From assembly GCF_005491425.1 (NCBI RefSeq), contig NZ_CP028083.1:2070001-2134000 (forward strand): a stretch of DNA of 64,000 bases, given 5' to 3'. Both the position numbers and the translations under genes were made by a program. Below are positions 25,113-38,604 of the stretch, one piece after another. Source of the DNA: Lysinibacillus sp. SGAir0095. GTDB taxonomy: Bacteria > Bacillota > Bacilli > Bacillales_A > Planococcaceae. Under the pieces are notes generated by a model, which saw only the letters and a list, made by a program, of their open reading frames with translations, did no database searches and had not been told where the DNA came from. The stretch's first letter is position 1. Each line of letters opens with the position of its first letter.

Positions 25113-25787
25113 TTAGTTCCATTTATAGCCAATTCCCCATACTGTCTTTAGAAATTCATCAGTAGGAAATCCTGACATTTTAAGTTTTTCTCTTAAATTT
25201 CGAATATGAGAATCAACTGTTCTTATATCTGTTTCAGTTTCGTATTCCCAAGCGATATTTAATAACTCTTCTCGAGTAAAAGTTTTATTGGGCCTGGATA
25301 GTAAAGCTTTCATAATATAGAATTCTTTTAATGTTAGTTGAACCTTTTTTTCAAAGTATTGCAGGCTATACCTCTCAATGTCTAGAACAAAGCCATTGTT
25401 CGTTATATTCTTGGTTTTCTCATCCTTCGTGGTACGTCTTAATAGAGCGTTAACTCTTGCAATCAATTCTCTATCATCAAAAGGTTTTGTAATGTAATCA
25501 TCTGCACCATGATTTAAACCTTTTACTAAATCCGTTTTATCTGTCCGTGCTGTCAGCATAATAATTGGTACATTTGAGAATTCCCTTATGGCTTTACATA
25601 CATCCCATCCATCCATTTGAGGCATCATTATATCTAATAACACAAAATCAACTACTTCGTTTCTTAGGATTTCTAAAGCATTTTTACCACTAGTTTCCTT
25701 CAAACATTGAATCCCATAAGGCTTAAGAAATAACTCAACTAAGTCTAACATTCTTTTTTCATCATCTATTAATAGAGCTGTTTGCAT
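25113..25787 (-). CDS. OmpR-family response regulator
   Basis: The 224-residue regulator has a receiver domain (acidic pair Asp8-Asp9, phosphorylated Asp52 in VLLDIMMPQMDG, Lys in YITKPFDDREL) and a winged-helix output domain (LTLKEFYIMKALLSRPNKTF, TVDSHIRNLREKL, TVWGIGYKW). The ATG at 25787 (MQTALLIDDE) follows GGAGG; earlier in-frame codons would start before that RBS. It lies 20 bases after the sensor kinase stop, forming an operon with it. Confidence 0.87.
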   Translation of the reverse strand: MQTALLIDDEKRMLDLVELFLKPYGIQCLKETSGKNALEILRNEVVDFVLLDIMMPQMDGWDVCKAIREFSNVPIIMLTARTDKTDLVKGLNHGADDYITKPFDDRELIARVNALLRRTTKDEKTKNITNNGFVLDIERYSLQYFEKKVQLTLKEFYIMKALLSRPNKTFTREELLNIAWEYETETDIRTVDSHIRNLREKLKMSGFPTDEFLKTVWGIGYKWN

Positions 25788-25807
25788 TCTTCTATATTCC
25801 TCCAACT

Positions 25808-27166
25808 TCAAATCATTACCTTAAATGTGCTGCCTATTCCCAGTTCACTAGTCACTTCTATTGTACCTCCATGTGCCTCAATCAACTCTTTTACAACAGA
25901 AAGTCCAATTCCTGATCCACCATATGTTCGCGAGCGTGATTTTTCAACCCTATATAATCTTTCAAAAATTAATTCAATTTCATCTGAAGGAATTCCAAAA
26001 CCTTTATCGATTACTGAAATCACTGTCCTATTATCCGTATTGTAGATTTCTAAACCTACTTCTGTATATTCGTTTGAATACTTCAGGGCATTATCTAATA
26101 GATTGAGTACAATTTGTTGTAAACGTAAAGGATCAGCGTAAATTTGAAATTTATCTGGAGCCTTAATTTTGAGTTTTAAATTTTTAAGTTTATATGAAGG
26201 TTCAACAAGTTTTTTAATCCTCTTTAGAAATTGATCTGACCAAAAGTACTCTTTAGCTACTGTAAAGGAGTTTTCATCTATTTTAGCTAAATCTAGTAAA
26301 TTTTTTACGAGTTCTTTCAATTGCTCTGATTCTTCATTTATTATCTTAAGATATTGCTCGAGTTCTATCTCTTTTATATCTTTCCTCATAGCTACTTTTG
26401 CATAACCAGTTATATAAGTTAACGGAGTACTTAACTCATGTGAAATTACTGCTAAAAATTCATTTCTTTCATTTTTTAAACGTTCTAATTCCTTTGCTAG
26501 CTTTTGGATTGAGCTTGAAAGCTGGCCGAGTTCATCTTTACTGATATATGGAAGGGCTACATTAAAGTCTCCTCTACTTAGTTTCTCTGTGGCTACTTTC
26601 ATATTAATTAGCGGTCTAGTTAGGACTTTAGAAAGTATTGTGTAAACGATTAAAATGATTGCAACACTTATAACGCCGGCTATTCCAAAGTGCAAAGTTA
26701 ACTCATTTACCATCGCGTTTATAGATTTTGTACTTTGAAACATTAGGACATAACCAGAAAGCTCGCTATTTTGAAATGGATGTAAACTTGCAATATACGG
26801 TGAATTCTTATAGTCTGAAACCAATATTTTATCGTTTTCCGAATTTCCCTTCATTACTAAAGGAATATATCTCTCTAAGATTGGATTACTCTCATCAGAA
26901 CTGCTAATTATGTTACCTTCACTATTCATAATAATAACTTCTCTATCACTACCATTTTCCATTAACACAATATGTTTAATTGTAGATTCAGAATAATTCT
27001 CTTGTAGGACATCACGATGATTGGCACCATTGGCTAATAATCTGGAAAATTCCTCATCCATTTGAGCATAGATAATATTTCGATGCAGATAAAACATAAG
27101 AACCATCCCCAATATAAGTATCACTGCAAAAAAATAGATCACCAATTTTGTAGAAATTCTATTCAT
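25808..27166 (-). CDS. sensor histidine kinase
   Basis: The 452-residue membrane kinase has TM1 at about residues 8-27, an extracellular sensor of about 130 residues, TM2 at about 158-180, a HAMP domain, HisKA with EFLAVISHELSTPLTYITGY (phosphorylated His) and an HATPase domain with NLLDNALKYS, DKGFGIP and GGSGIGLSVV. The sensor has no recognisable ligand motif. It is transcribed ahead of its response regulator. Nearby ydhK suggests a role in envelope or metal stress; this is inference only. Confidence 0.87.
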   Translation of the reverse strand: MNRISTKLVIYFFAVILILGMVLMFYLHRNIIYAQMDEEFSRLLANGANHRDVLQENYSESTIKHIVLMENGSDREVIIMNSEGNIISSSDESNPILERYIPLVMKGNSENDKILVSDYKNSPYIASLHPFQNSELSGYVLMFQSTKSINAMVNELTLHFGIAGVISVAIILIVYTILSKVLTRPLINMKVATEKLSRGDFNVALPYISKDELGQLSSSIQKLAKELERLKNERNEFLAVISHELSTPLTYITGYAKVAMRKDIKEIELEQYLKIINEESEQLKELVKNLLDLAKIDENSFTVAKEYFWSDQFLKRIKKLVEPSYKLKNLKLKIKAPDKFQIYADPLRLQQIVLNLLDNALKYSNEYTEVGLEIYNTDNRTVISVIDKGFGIPSDEIELIFERLYRVEKSRSRTYGGSGIGLSVVKELIEAHGGTIEVTSELGIGSTFKVMI

Positions 27167-27704
27167 TCAAATCTCACACCCTTTCAGTAGCTAATTATAA
27201 ATAAAAAATATGAAGAAATTATGCAGAAGAAAAACTAAAAACGAACTTTTAGAACTCTCCAAATAGGTAATCGTTTTACTAGATTCATTTGATTATATTT
27301 TTAATTGGAATGAAGAACGAGTTGAAAGCATTTTATAAAGTCCTCTCTAAAGAACATCTTAGAAATTGTAAAAGTCGTATTATAGAATACTAATATTTAC
27401 TATTTTCTTCATTTATACAGTGATAAATAATTGTGATATCAGTTTGTCAATAACTAAATATTTTCATATTTTCTACCTCATGCTAATAGTAAAACTGTGT
27501 ATTTTTAATGGATTTCCTCATTTTCAATCGTTTTTGTATAGAATTTCTCTAATAAACGGATAAATATTCAAAAATTTATATATTATTTAAATAAAAAGTA
27601 TTGCAATTTTGTGAACGCTTAAATAAAATGAGAATGTAAAAACTATTAAAATAGAATTTTACGAACACAAAGTAGAAAAAAATAACTAAAAAAGGGGGAT
27701 GTTT
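27167..27704. other. 538-bp region between divergent kinase and symporter genes
   Basis: No supported gene. The region is very AT-rich and must hold promoters for both flanking operons. A candidate catabolite-response element is annotated separately at 27610. Confidence 0.45.
27610..27623 (+). promoter_or_regulatory. possible CcpA catabolite-response element
   Basis: TGTGAACGCTTAAA matches the cre consensus TGWAANCGNTNWCA except at two fixed positions. Acetate-uptake genes are commonly CcpA-controlled, so the location about 80 bases before the DUF485/symporter operon is sensible, but the match is imperfect. Confidence 0.3.
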
Positions 27705-28028
27705 ATGACGGGGAATGTTAAAGAAAACATTAATTATGACAAAATTGCAGAAATGGACTCATTCAAAAAATTAACTAAAAGAAAGAACAACTTCTTATGG
27801 ACTATTACTGCTATTTTTTTAGCTGCATATTTGTTATTACCGATCTTAACGTCATTTACTGAAATTCTACACCAAAAGGCTGTAGGGGAAATTACATGGG
27901 TGTGGTTCTACTCTGCTGGGCTATTTATCATGACTTGGGGATTAGCTCACCTGTATGTAGCAAAGGCAAATTCTTTCGATAAAGAAGCAAAAGCGATTAT
28001 CGAAGAGTACGAGAGAGGTGCTGTTTAA
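27705..28028 (+). CDS. DUF485 membrane protein, partner of acetate symporter
   Basis: The 107-residue protein has two membrane helices (TITAIFLAAYLLLPIL and WFYSAGLFIMTWGLAHLYVA) and the DUF485 pattern, like B. subtilis YwcB and E. coli YjcH. It is always encoded beside an ActP-type symporter and is thought to assist it. The ATG at 27705 lies six bases after GGGGG; an ATG at 27699 would abut the RBS. Its stop codon overlaps the symporter ATG (TAATG), which implies translational coupling. Confidence 0.87.
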   Translation: MTGNVKENINYDKIAEMDSFKKLTKRKNNFLWTITAIFLAAYLLLPILTSFTEILHQKAVGEITWVWFYSAGLFIMTWGLAHLYVAKANSFDKEAKAIIEEYERGAV

Positions 28029-29572
28029 TGAGTATTACAGCTATATTAATGTTCGTAGCGATCGTGGGCTTGACATTAGTCATCACATGGTGGGCTTCAA
28101 GAAGAACAAGTAGTGCTAGTGATTTCTACACTGCTGGTGGTGGTTTAAAAGGCTGGCAAAATGGACTAGCTATTTCTGGGGACTATTTATCAGCTGCCTC
28201 TTTCCTTGGTATTGCTGGTTCTATCGCTTTAGCAGGATTTGATGGTTTCTTCTTCTCTCTAGGTTATTTGGTTGCTTACTTAGTGGTATTATACATCGTT
28301 GCTGAACCATTACGTAACCTTGGTAAATTTACATTAGCAGATATGATTTCTGCTCGTTTTGATGCAAAAAAGGTTCGTGGAACTGCTGCTTTAAGTTCAA
28401 TTGTAATCGTTCTATTCTACATGATTGCACAACTTGTTGGTGCAGGTGCTCTTATTCAATTATTATTAGGTATTGATTACTGGATTGCCGTACTACTTGT
28501 AGGATTCATGATGACAGTTTATGTATTATTCGGTGGTATGACGGCAACAAGTTGGGTACAAATTATTAAAGCATGTCTATTAATGTTAGGTACAGTTATT
28601 ATTTCATTCTTAGTATTAGCAAAATTCGATTTCAATATTTTAACAATGTTCTCTGAAATGACAACGAAAACAGAAGCTGGAGCTGCATATTTAAACCCAG
28701 GACTAAAATATACAAATGGAATTGACACAATCTCTATGTTAATTGCATTAGTATTAGGTACAGCTGGTTTACCACACATCTTAATGCGTTTCTTCACAGT
28801 TAAAGATGCACAAACAGCTCGTTCATCTGTTATTTGGGCTACTTGGATTGTAGGTATTTTCTATGTATTAACAATCTTCTTAGGATTCGGTGCTGCTGCA
28901 TTCGTAGGTAAAGAAGAAATCGTAGCTGCAAATGCTGCGGGTAACATGGCTGCCCCACTTCTTGCTCAAGCTCTAGGTGGAGATATTCTATTCTCCTTCG
29001 TGTGTGCTGTTGCCTTTGCGACAATTTTAGCAGTAGTAGCAGGTCTAGTACTTTCTGGTGCATCTGCCCTATCACATGATATTTATGGACAAATTATTAA
29101 AAAAGGTAAAGTATCAGAAAAAGAACAAGTGGTTGCTGCTCGTGTAGGATCAATCATCATTTCTGTAGTGTCAATTATTTTAGCATTAGGAGCTCAATCT
29201 TTAAACGTTGCGTTCTTAGTATCATTAGCATTCTGTATCGCTGCTTCTGCTAACTTACCTGTTATTATTTACACAATTTATTGGAAACGTTTCAATACAA
29301 ATGGTGCTGTAGTTGGTATGTTAACTGGTTTAATTTCTGCATTAATCTTGGTGGCTGTTTCACCAAACGTTTGGAATCCAGTTGAAGGCGCAGCTATCTT
29401 TGTAGGAGAAGCTCTATTCCCATTAGGAAATCCGGCAATCGTTTCTGTACCACTTGGCTTCTTGGGTGGATGGATTGGTACACTTCTTTCTAAAGAAACA
29501 AATGAAGCGAAATATCGTGAAGTTGACGTTAAAGCTCAAACTGGTATTTCTGTACAGGATGTATCACATTAA
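28028..29572 (+). CDS. actP: ActP/YwcA-type monocarboxylate (acetate) sodium symporter
   Basis: The 514-residue sodium:solute symporter has about 13 helices. Family signatures are SASDFYTAGGGLKGWQNGLA near the N-terminus, AISGDYLSAASFLGIAG, GTAGLPHILMRFFTVKDAQT and VVAGLVLSGASALSHDIYGQ. The last two are typical of the ActP subgroup that imports acetate, glycolate or pyruvate. It is coupled to the DUF485 gene and closed by a terminator. The CoA-transferase at 8346 could act on the same acids, although the two loci are not linked. Confidence 0.87.
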   Translation: MSITAILMFVAIVGLTLVITWWASRRTSSASDFYTAGGGLKGWQNGLAISGDYLSAASFLGIAGSIALAGFDGFFFSLGYLVAYLVVLYIVAEPLRNLGKFTLADMISARFDAKKVRGTAALSSIVIVLFYMIAQLVGAGALIQLLLGIDYWIAVLLVGFMMTVYVLFGGMTATSWVQIIKACLLMLGTVIISFLVLAKFDFNILTMFSEMTTKTEAGAAYLNPGLKYTNGIDTISMLIALVLGTAGLPHILMRFFTVKDAQTARSSVIWATWIVGIFYVLTIFLGFGAAAFVGKEEIVAANAAGNMAAPLLAQALGGDILFSFVCAVAFATILAVVAGLVLSGASALSHDIYGQIIKKGKVSEKEQVVAARVGSIIISVVSIILALGAQSLNVAFLVSLAFCIAASANLPVIIYTIYWKRFNTNGAVVGMLTGLISALILVAVSPNVWNPVEGAAIFVGEALFPLGNPAIVSVPLGFLGGWIGTLLSKETNEAKYREVDVKAQTGISVQDVSH

Positions 29573-29583
29573 TCTAAATCTAG

Positions 29584-29613
29584 AACCTCGGGTTACTTAC
29601 CCGAGGTTTTTAT
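29584..29613 (+). terminator. terminator after actP
   Basis: AACCTCGGGT pairs perfectly with ACCCGAGGTT around a short loop; TTT and a T-rich tail follow. Confidence 0.88.
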
Positions 29614-29679
29614 TTCTACTTCCCTTTTTCATCACAATAGAATAATATAGAAATCAAATAGTATGTAGAGGTGAAAAAT

Positions 29680-30054
29680 ATGGCCAATTCAAACGCAAAG
29701 AAGAAAAGATTGAAGCAATTACGTGAGCAAGGAAAAGATGTGACAGTACAGCGAGGTCAGGTCAATTTTAGTACACATGAACGAACAACAAAGACGAAGA
29801 AAGAATCATTGGATAAAATCTATAACAAACATAAAAGGCATTTCCAGGATCATCACAAAGATCAACCTGGAGATGCCTTTTGTTTTTTTGCTAATACGAC
29901 AATCGTAAGGAGTATAAATACAGAACCAATCCAATCGATCCAACCGAATGAAACACCAAGAAAGAGAACGGACGTAATGGCAGCTGATAATGGCTCAGCA
30001 CATGCAAATAAGCTAGTTTCAGAGGCAGATAAATATTTTATGCTTTCTAAATAA
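29680..30054 (+). CDS. small basic protein (YqkK-like start) with antisense-overlapping extension
   Basis: The first 60 residues (MANSNAKKKRLKQLREQGKD, QVNFSTHERTTKTKK) are lysine-rich and resemble small Bacillus proteins of the YqkK type, which are about 65-75 residues long. The frame then runs through a terminator hairpin at 29833-29889 and 190 bases into the EamA gene on the opposite strand, giving 124 residues. The extension after about residue 68 is merely antisense to EamA coding sequence and may be accidental, caused by loss of the original stop. The ATG at 29680 follows AGAGGTG by 6-7 bases. Function unknown. Confidence 0.55.
   Translation: MANSNAKKKRLKQLREQGKDVTVQRGQVNFSTHERTTKTKKESLDKIYNKHKRHFQDHHKDQPGDAFCFFANTTIVRSINTEPIQSIQPNETPRKRTDVMAADNGSAHANKLVSEADKYFMLSK
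29833..29889. terminator. bidirectional terminator inside two overlapping gene ends
   Basis: AAAAGGCAT-TT-CCAGG pairs with CCTGG-AG-ATGCCTTTT. On the plus strand GTTTTTTT follows. The last EamA codons and the middle of the small plus-strand ORF both lie in the stem. Confidence 0.7.
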
Positions 30055-30767
30055 CTATAAAAAGAAAGAACTGTCCCACATAAAACCACAAATAAAAATG
30101 CAAAGTTAGTTGTGAAAGTCCATTCCCCTTCAAATTTCCATGGAGGTGCAACAAAGCTAAATACAACCCCACCAATAATCATGCCCCACCCTACAACAAT
30201 TGTTGAACCCCATCTTTTTAATAGCTCAATAGGATGTATCGTATAGAATGCAAGTCCAAAAGCGGACAATATCCCCCAAAAGAAACCAAGCTTCGAGATA
30301 GATAGTGATTGTATATTTCCATGAGTTACAAGTAAAAATGTACCTAAAAGTGCTAAGAATACTGCAATAATTTCTTTTGTTGTGGGACGTCTTTTAGCTT
30401 TCAGAATAAAATAACTCGTTACAATTGCTGGACCTAAATATTGTAGAATCGTGGCAGTAGCTGCATTGCCATGTTGAATAGCTGCTAAATATGTATATTG
30501 AACACCAATCATCCCAATAATTCCAAATATAATAATTCCTAAAATATCTGCCTTATGTCGCCAAATATCAAATATTCTATTTCCTTGTTGTTTATAAGCG
30601 ATTAATGTTAGTAAGAGACCAGCAGATAATAGACGTACAGTAGTTAACCATTCTGCACGGATATGTAAGACTTGAAAGAGATATTGCGAAACTGTTCCTG
30701 AAATTCCCCAGAAAAAAGCTGCTGTTAGCACTAAAATAATTCCCTTTTTCCTACCCTGTAATATCAT
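29862..30767 (-). CDS. EamA/DMT-family transporter
   Basis: The 301-residue protein has ten predicted helices in two EamA repeats (GIILVLTAAFFWGISGTVSQ in the first, LGFFWGILSAFGLAFYTIHP in the second), like Bacillus drug/metabolite exporters. Substrate unknown. The ATG at 30767 follows AAGGAGG; an upstream in-frame extension has no RBS. Its 3' end overlaps the opposing small ORF and the shared hairpin. There is no operon partner on the same strand. Confidence 0.83.
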   Translation of the reverse strand: MILQGRKKGIILVLTAAFFWGISGTVSQYLFQVLHIRAEWLTTVRLLSAGLLLTLIAYKQQGNRIFDIWRHKADILGIIIFGIIGMIGVQYTYLAAIQHGNAATATILQYLGPAIVTSYFILKAKRRPTTKEIIAVFLALLGTFLLVTHGNIQSLSISKLGFFWGILSAFGLAFYTIHPIELLKRWGSTIVVGWGMIIGGVVFSFVAPPWKFEGEWTFTTNFAFLFVVLCGTVLSFYSYLESIKYLSASETSLFACAEPLSAAITSVLFLGVSFGWIDWIGSVFILLTIVVLAKKQKASPG

Positions 30768-30880
30768 ATTAAACCTCCTTGAATATAACACAAACATCTC
30801 TATCTTATTCGTATTGATGGCAGAAAGCAATGTACATTTTATCTTTTCAGAATATTATTAACTGCAAATTTCTAAGCTAA

Positions 30881-30923
30881 TAAAAAAAGATATATAAAAA
30901 CGTGGTAACGTTTTTATATATCT
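30881..30923 (-). terminator. terminator of the parE-parC operon
   Basis: A perfect 15-bp stem (AGATATATAAAAACG with CGTTTTTATATATCT) is followed on the minus strand by seven Ts, 20 bases after the parC stop. Confidence 0.9.
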
Positions 30924-30943
30924 CATACGAGTTAAAATTACTC

Positions 30944-35962
<5,019 letters not shown>

Positions 35963-36568
35963 ATGGTTAATGCAATTATTCTTATTTGTGCAGCATATTT
36001 AATCGGCTCTATTCCTTCTGGTCTTTGGATTGGCAAGATATTCTATAAAACTGATATTCGAGAGCATGGCAGTGGAAATTTAGGTGGGACAAACTCATTT
36101 CGCGTACTCGGAAAGAAAGCCGGCCTAATCGTTACGATACTCGACATCTTAAAAGGGACAGCAGCAACATTATTGCCACTACTACCCCTTTTCACTGAAA
36201 CAACTATCCATCCTCTGATTTTAGGAGCTATAGCAGTTGTTGGACATATGTTCCCAATCTTTGCTGGATTCCGAGGAGGTAAGGCTGTAGCAACTTCTGG
36301 CGGTGTATTATTAGGCTATGCTTGGCCACTATTTCTTTTATTGGTCGCAGGATTCTTTGTAGCATTAAAACTAACGAAAATAGTTAGTTTGTCATCGATG
36401 ATTGTTTCAGTCGTTGCTTTGATTTATAGTATTATTTATGTAATTGTCACAGGTGATGTAGCCTTATTAATTTTAATTTTACTATTAACGGCATTCATTT
36501 TCTATCGCCATCGTGCAAATCTAAAACGTATAAAAGATGGAACTGAACCAAAAGTGAAATGGATGTAA
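35963..36568 (+). CDS. plsY: acyl-phosphate:glycerol-3-phosphate acyltransferase
   Basis: The 201-residue membrane enzyme catalyses the first step of phospholipid synthesis with PlsX-made acyl-phosphate. Conserved loops are [36 protein letters not shown] (glycerol-phosphate site), [19 protein letters not shown] and the end [18 protein letters not shown], with about six or seven helices. A GAAAGGAAC RBS precedes it. The next gene follows within 28 bases. Confidence 0.93.
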   Translation: MVNAIILICAAYLIGSIPSGLWIGKIFYKTDIREHGSGNLGGTNSFRVLGKKAGLIVTILDILKGTAATLLPLLPLFTETTIHPLILGAIAVVGHMFPIFAGFRGGKAVATSGGVLLGYAWPLFLLLVAGFFVALKLTKIVSLSSMIVSVVALIYSIIYVIVTGDVALLILILLLTAFIFYRHRANLKRIKDGTEPKVKWM

Positions 36569-36595
36569 AGAATGGTCTGAAGGGAAGTTTATGGA

Positions 36596-36886
36596 ATGAA
36601 CATTAAAGTTACCAAGGAAGCATTGCGTTGGTTTAAAGAAGAAATGGAAGTATCACCAGGCGACATGATTCGTTTCTACGCACGATATGGTGGTGCCTCT
36701 CCCTTCCACGAAGGATTTTCACTAGGTATGAATCGTGAAGAGCCACATGATATAGGGGTAAAAGAAACAATTGAAGGTGTTCATTTCTATATAGAAAAAG
36801 ACGATCTTTGGTTCTTTAATGAACATGATTTACTGGTAGATGTAAATATAGAAACAGAAGAACTTAAATATGACTATTTAAAGTGA
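36596..36886 (+). CDS. HesB/YneR-family protein
   Basis: The 96-residue protein is a HesB/IscA-fold member of the YneR type: VTKEALRWFKEEMEVSPGDM, IRFYARYGGASPFHEGFSLG, HFYIEKDDLWFF. The three cysteines needed for iron-sulfur cluster binding in IscA/SufA are absent, as in YneR, so it is not an ordinary cluster carrier and its job is unknown. Adjacency to plsY repeats the Bacillus yneR-yneS order. Confidence 0.83.
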   Translation: MNIKVTKEALRWFKEEMEVSPGDMIRFYARYGGASPFHEGFSLGMNREEPHDIGVKETIEGVHFYIEKDDLWFFNEHDLLVDVNIETEELKYDYLK

Positions 36887-36893
36887 TATCAAG

Positions 36894-36930
36894 AGCGGGA
36901 AGTAACCTAATGAGGACTTCTCGCTTTTTT
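36894..36930 (+). terminator. terminator after the plsY-yneR unit
   Basis: AGCGGGAAGT pairs with ACTTCTCGCT (one mismatch), and six Ts follow. Confidence 0.82.
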
Positions 36931-37003
36931 ATTTTAATAAAGGTTTTTAAGTAATTAGAATCGAATAGTAATAGCTAAATAAGAATTTAAATGAGGTCTT
37001 AAT

Positions 37004-37453
37004 ATGGAATATTATAAATCAATCCGTATATTTGTTGGCTCTAAACCGTTAATTTTACCTGGCTCTGTTGTCATCATTGTAAATAATCAAAAGGAAATTC
37101 TTTTGCAACAACGCCCTAATGGCAGCTGGGGTTTACCTGGAGGTTTGATGGATTTAGGTGAAAGCTACGAGGAAGTAGCTTGTAGAGAGGTTTTTGAAGA
37201 AACAGGATTAATCATTCAAGATTTGAAATTGTTAGGGGTCTTTTCAGGAAAAGATTACTACTGCAAAATCGAAAATGGCGATGAATTTTATTCGGTCACA
37301 GCCGTTTTTCTTACTAAATCCGTTAGTGGTGATTTAAGGCTCAATCAAGAATCAAAGGAATTAAAGTACTTTTCACCACTTCGGCTTCCAGAAAATATAA
37401 AACATGAGTACAAAGGATTTATTACACCCTATATCGAAGAAATCGTCTCCTGA
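37004..37453 (+). CDS. Nudix hydrolase
   Basis: The 149-residue protein has a complete Nudix box, GLMDLGESYEEVACREVFEE followed by TGL, with the metal-binding REVFEE core. A preceding GSVVIIVNNQKEILLQQRPN strand pair is typical of the fold. The substrate (an oxidised nucleotide or nucleoside-diphosphate derivative) cannot be told. It is a single-gene unit ending in a strong shared hairpin. Confidence 0.87.
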   Translation: MEYYKSIRIFVGSKPLILPGSVVIIVNNQKEILLQQRPNGSWGLPGGLMDLGESYEEVACREVFEETGLIIQDLKLLGVFSGKDYYCKIENGDEFYSVTAVFLTKSVSGDLRLNQESKELKYFSPLRLPENIKHEYKGFITPYIEEIVS

Positions 37454-37465
37454 TTTCTCCATCAT

Positions 37466-37500
37466 AAAACGAGTTGACTCTCATGCTATCAACTCGTTTT
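37466..37500. terminator. bidirectional terminator
   Basis: A perfect 12-bp stem (AAAACGAGTTGA with TCAACTCGTTTT) stands between the convergent Nudix and FMN reductase genes. Confidence 0.85.
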
Positions 37501-37511
37501 AACTAACTGAT

Positions 37512-38069
37512 TCAATTAGACGCCAACTGTTTTTTCAATGCGGAATTCATCCCACTAGCAGCAGCAATAGATTTCGTATCAATTTGAATCTCTCCTGGTT
37601 TACTTGCTTTTCCGATTAAGTAACTTTCCAGTGTCATTCCAAAAAAGTCACAAATGTATTGAAACTGTTGTATCATCGGAAGTGCCTTAATAGATGGCCG
37701 ATCTCCTCCTACGGCAATTACATATGCACTTTTCTTCGCTAATTCTTCTCTAAAGTTAGGACGGTCTTTATCTCGTAAAGTTTGAGACCACCGATCAATA
37801 AACAGCTTCATTGTCCCACTCATACTATACCAATAGACTGGGGTAGAGAAAATAAGTATGTCATGCTGAAGTACCTTATCAATAACTACATTATAATCAT
37901 CTAGAACCTCTTGAAAACCCGCCTCTGAATGCCGTTCATCCTTGATGGGTAAGATATTATATTCTCTTAGATATATTCTTTCAACTGTTAAACCATTTAT
38001 AACTTGCTCGGTTAGCCATTCCGTATTCCCATTTTCCCTTGTACTTCCATAAATAACCGCAATTGACAT
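37512..38069 (-). CDS. NADPH-dependent FMN reductase/flavodoxin-like, YwqN type
   Basis: The 185-residue flavodoxin-fold protein: phosphate loop YGSTRENGNTEWLTEQVI near the N-terminus, IFSTPVYWYSMSGTMKLFID for the flavin ring, RWSQTLRDKDRPNF and VIAVGGDRPS. It is close to B. subtilis YwqN in layout (including ITDQRH-like PIKDERHSEAGFQ). It probably reduces FMN or quinone-type compounds with NADPH. The physiological substrate is unknown. It is a single gene that converges on the Nudix gene. Confidence 0.8.
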   Translation of the reverse strand: MSIAVIYGSTRENGNTEWLTEQVINGLTVERIYLREYNILPIKDERHSEAGFQEVLDDYNVVIDKVLQHDILIFSTPVYWYSMSGTMKLFIDRWSQTLRDKDRPNFREELAKKSAYVIAVGGDRPSIKALPMIQQFQYICDFFGMTLESYLIGKASKPGEIQIDTKSIAAASGMNSALKKQLASN

Positions 38070-38239
38070 GCCTTGATTCGCTCCTTTCCAACCAACATAT
38101 TCATTTTCAACATATGAAAGAACCCTAATACGATCTCTAACCGTGACTAAGCATTTAATCCCTGTAAAGAAACAGTAGCATGTATACGATGAAATGTGAA
38201 CAGAAAAATATTGTTCAAAACCTAGTAAGAGGTTTTGCT

Positions 38240-38363
38240 ATGAAGTATTAAAAATTATTCTAGCAGGTAGTGGTTTTTAGGAAGTCAGATTGCGTTTCAA
38301 TCCGCTTTTAAAGGATATGATGTTGCAGTGAATGATATTAATGATGAAGGTATCGATGTTTAA
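38240..38363 (+). pseudogene. 3-hydroxyacyl-CoA dehydrogenase N-terminal relic
   Basis: After an ATG the translation gives the Rossmann start IILAGSGF. With one base restored at about 38279 it continues LGSQIAFQSAFKGYDVAVND followed by INDEG, which matches the NAD-binding start of 3-hydroxybutyryl/hydroxyacyl-CoA dehydrogenases (GxGxxGxxIAxxxA...GxxVxxxD). It then stops. The remaining 250 or so residues are gone. Confidence 0.6.
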
Positions 38364-38604
38364 AAAAATCAATTTTCATGCCAAGATTGATTGAACCTTA
38401 TTCTCCTATATATTAAGCAACAATACTCCCCTATTTATTTTATGATGATCTTATCCCTAACCTATCCCATTTCTTAAAACAAGATTGCAAGGTTTTCTTC
38501 TGTTTTTCTATTTAGAACATATAATAAAACATATTTTACTAGACATTAAGCAAGAAGTTAAACTCCATCGATTGATTTAAAGTAAATTAAGGAGTGTGTG
38601 ATAA

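Noticed and set aside
30011..30054. Treating the far C-terminus of the small plus-strand ORF as a real domain
   Set aside because: It is exactly antisense to conserved EamA codons and beyond a terminator hairpin, so it most likely reflects the opposite gene.
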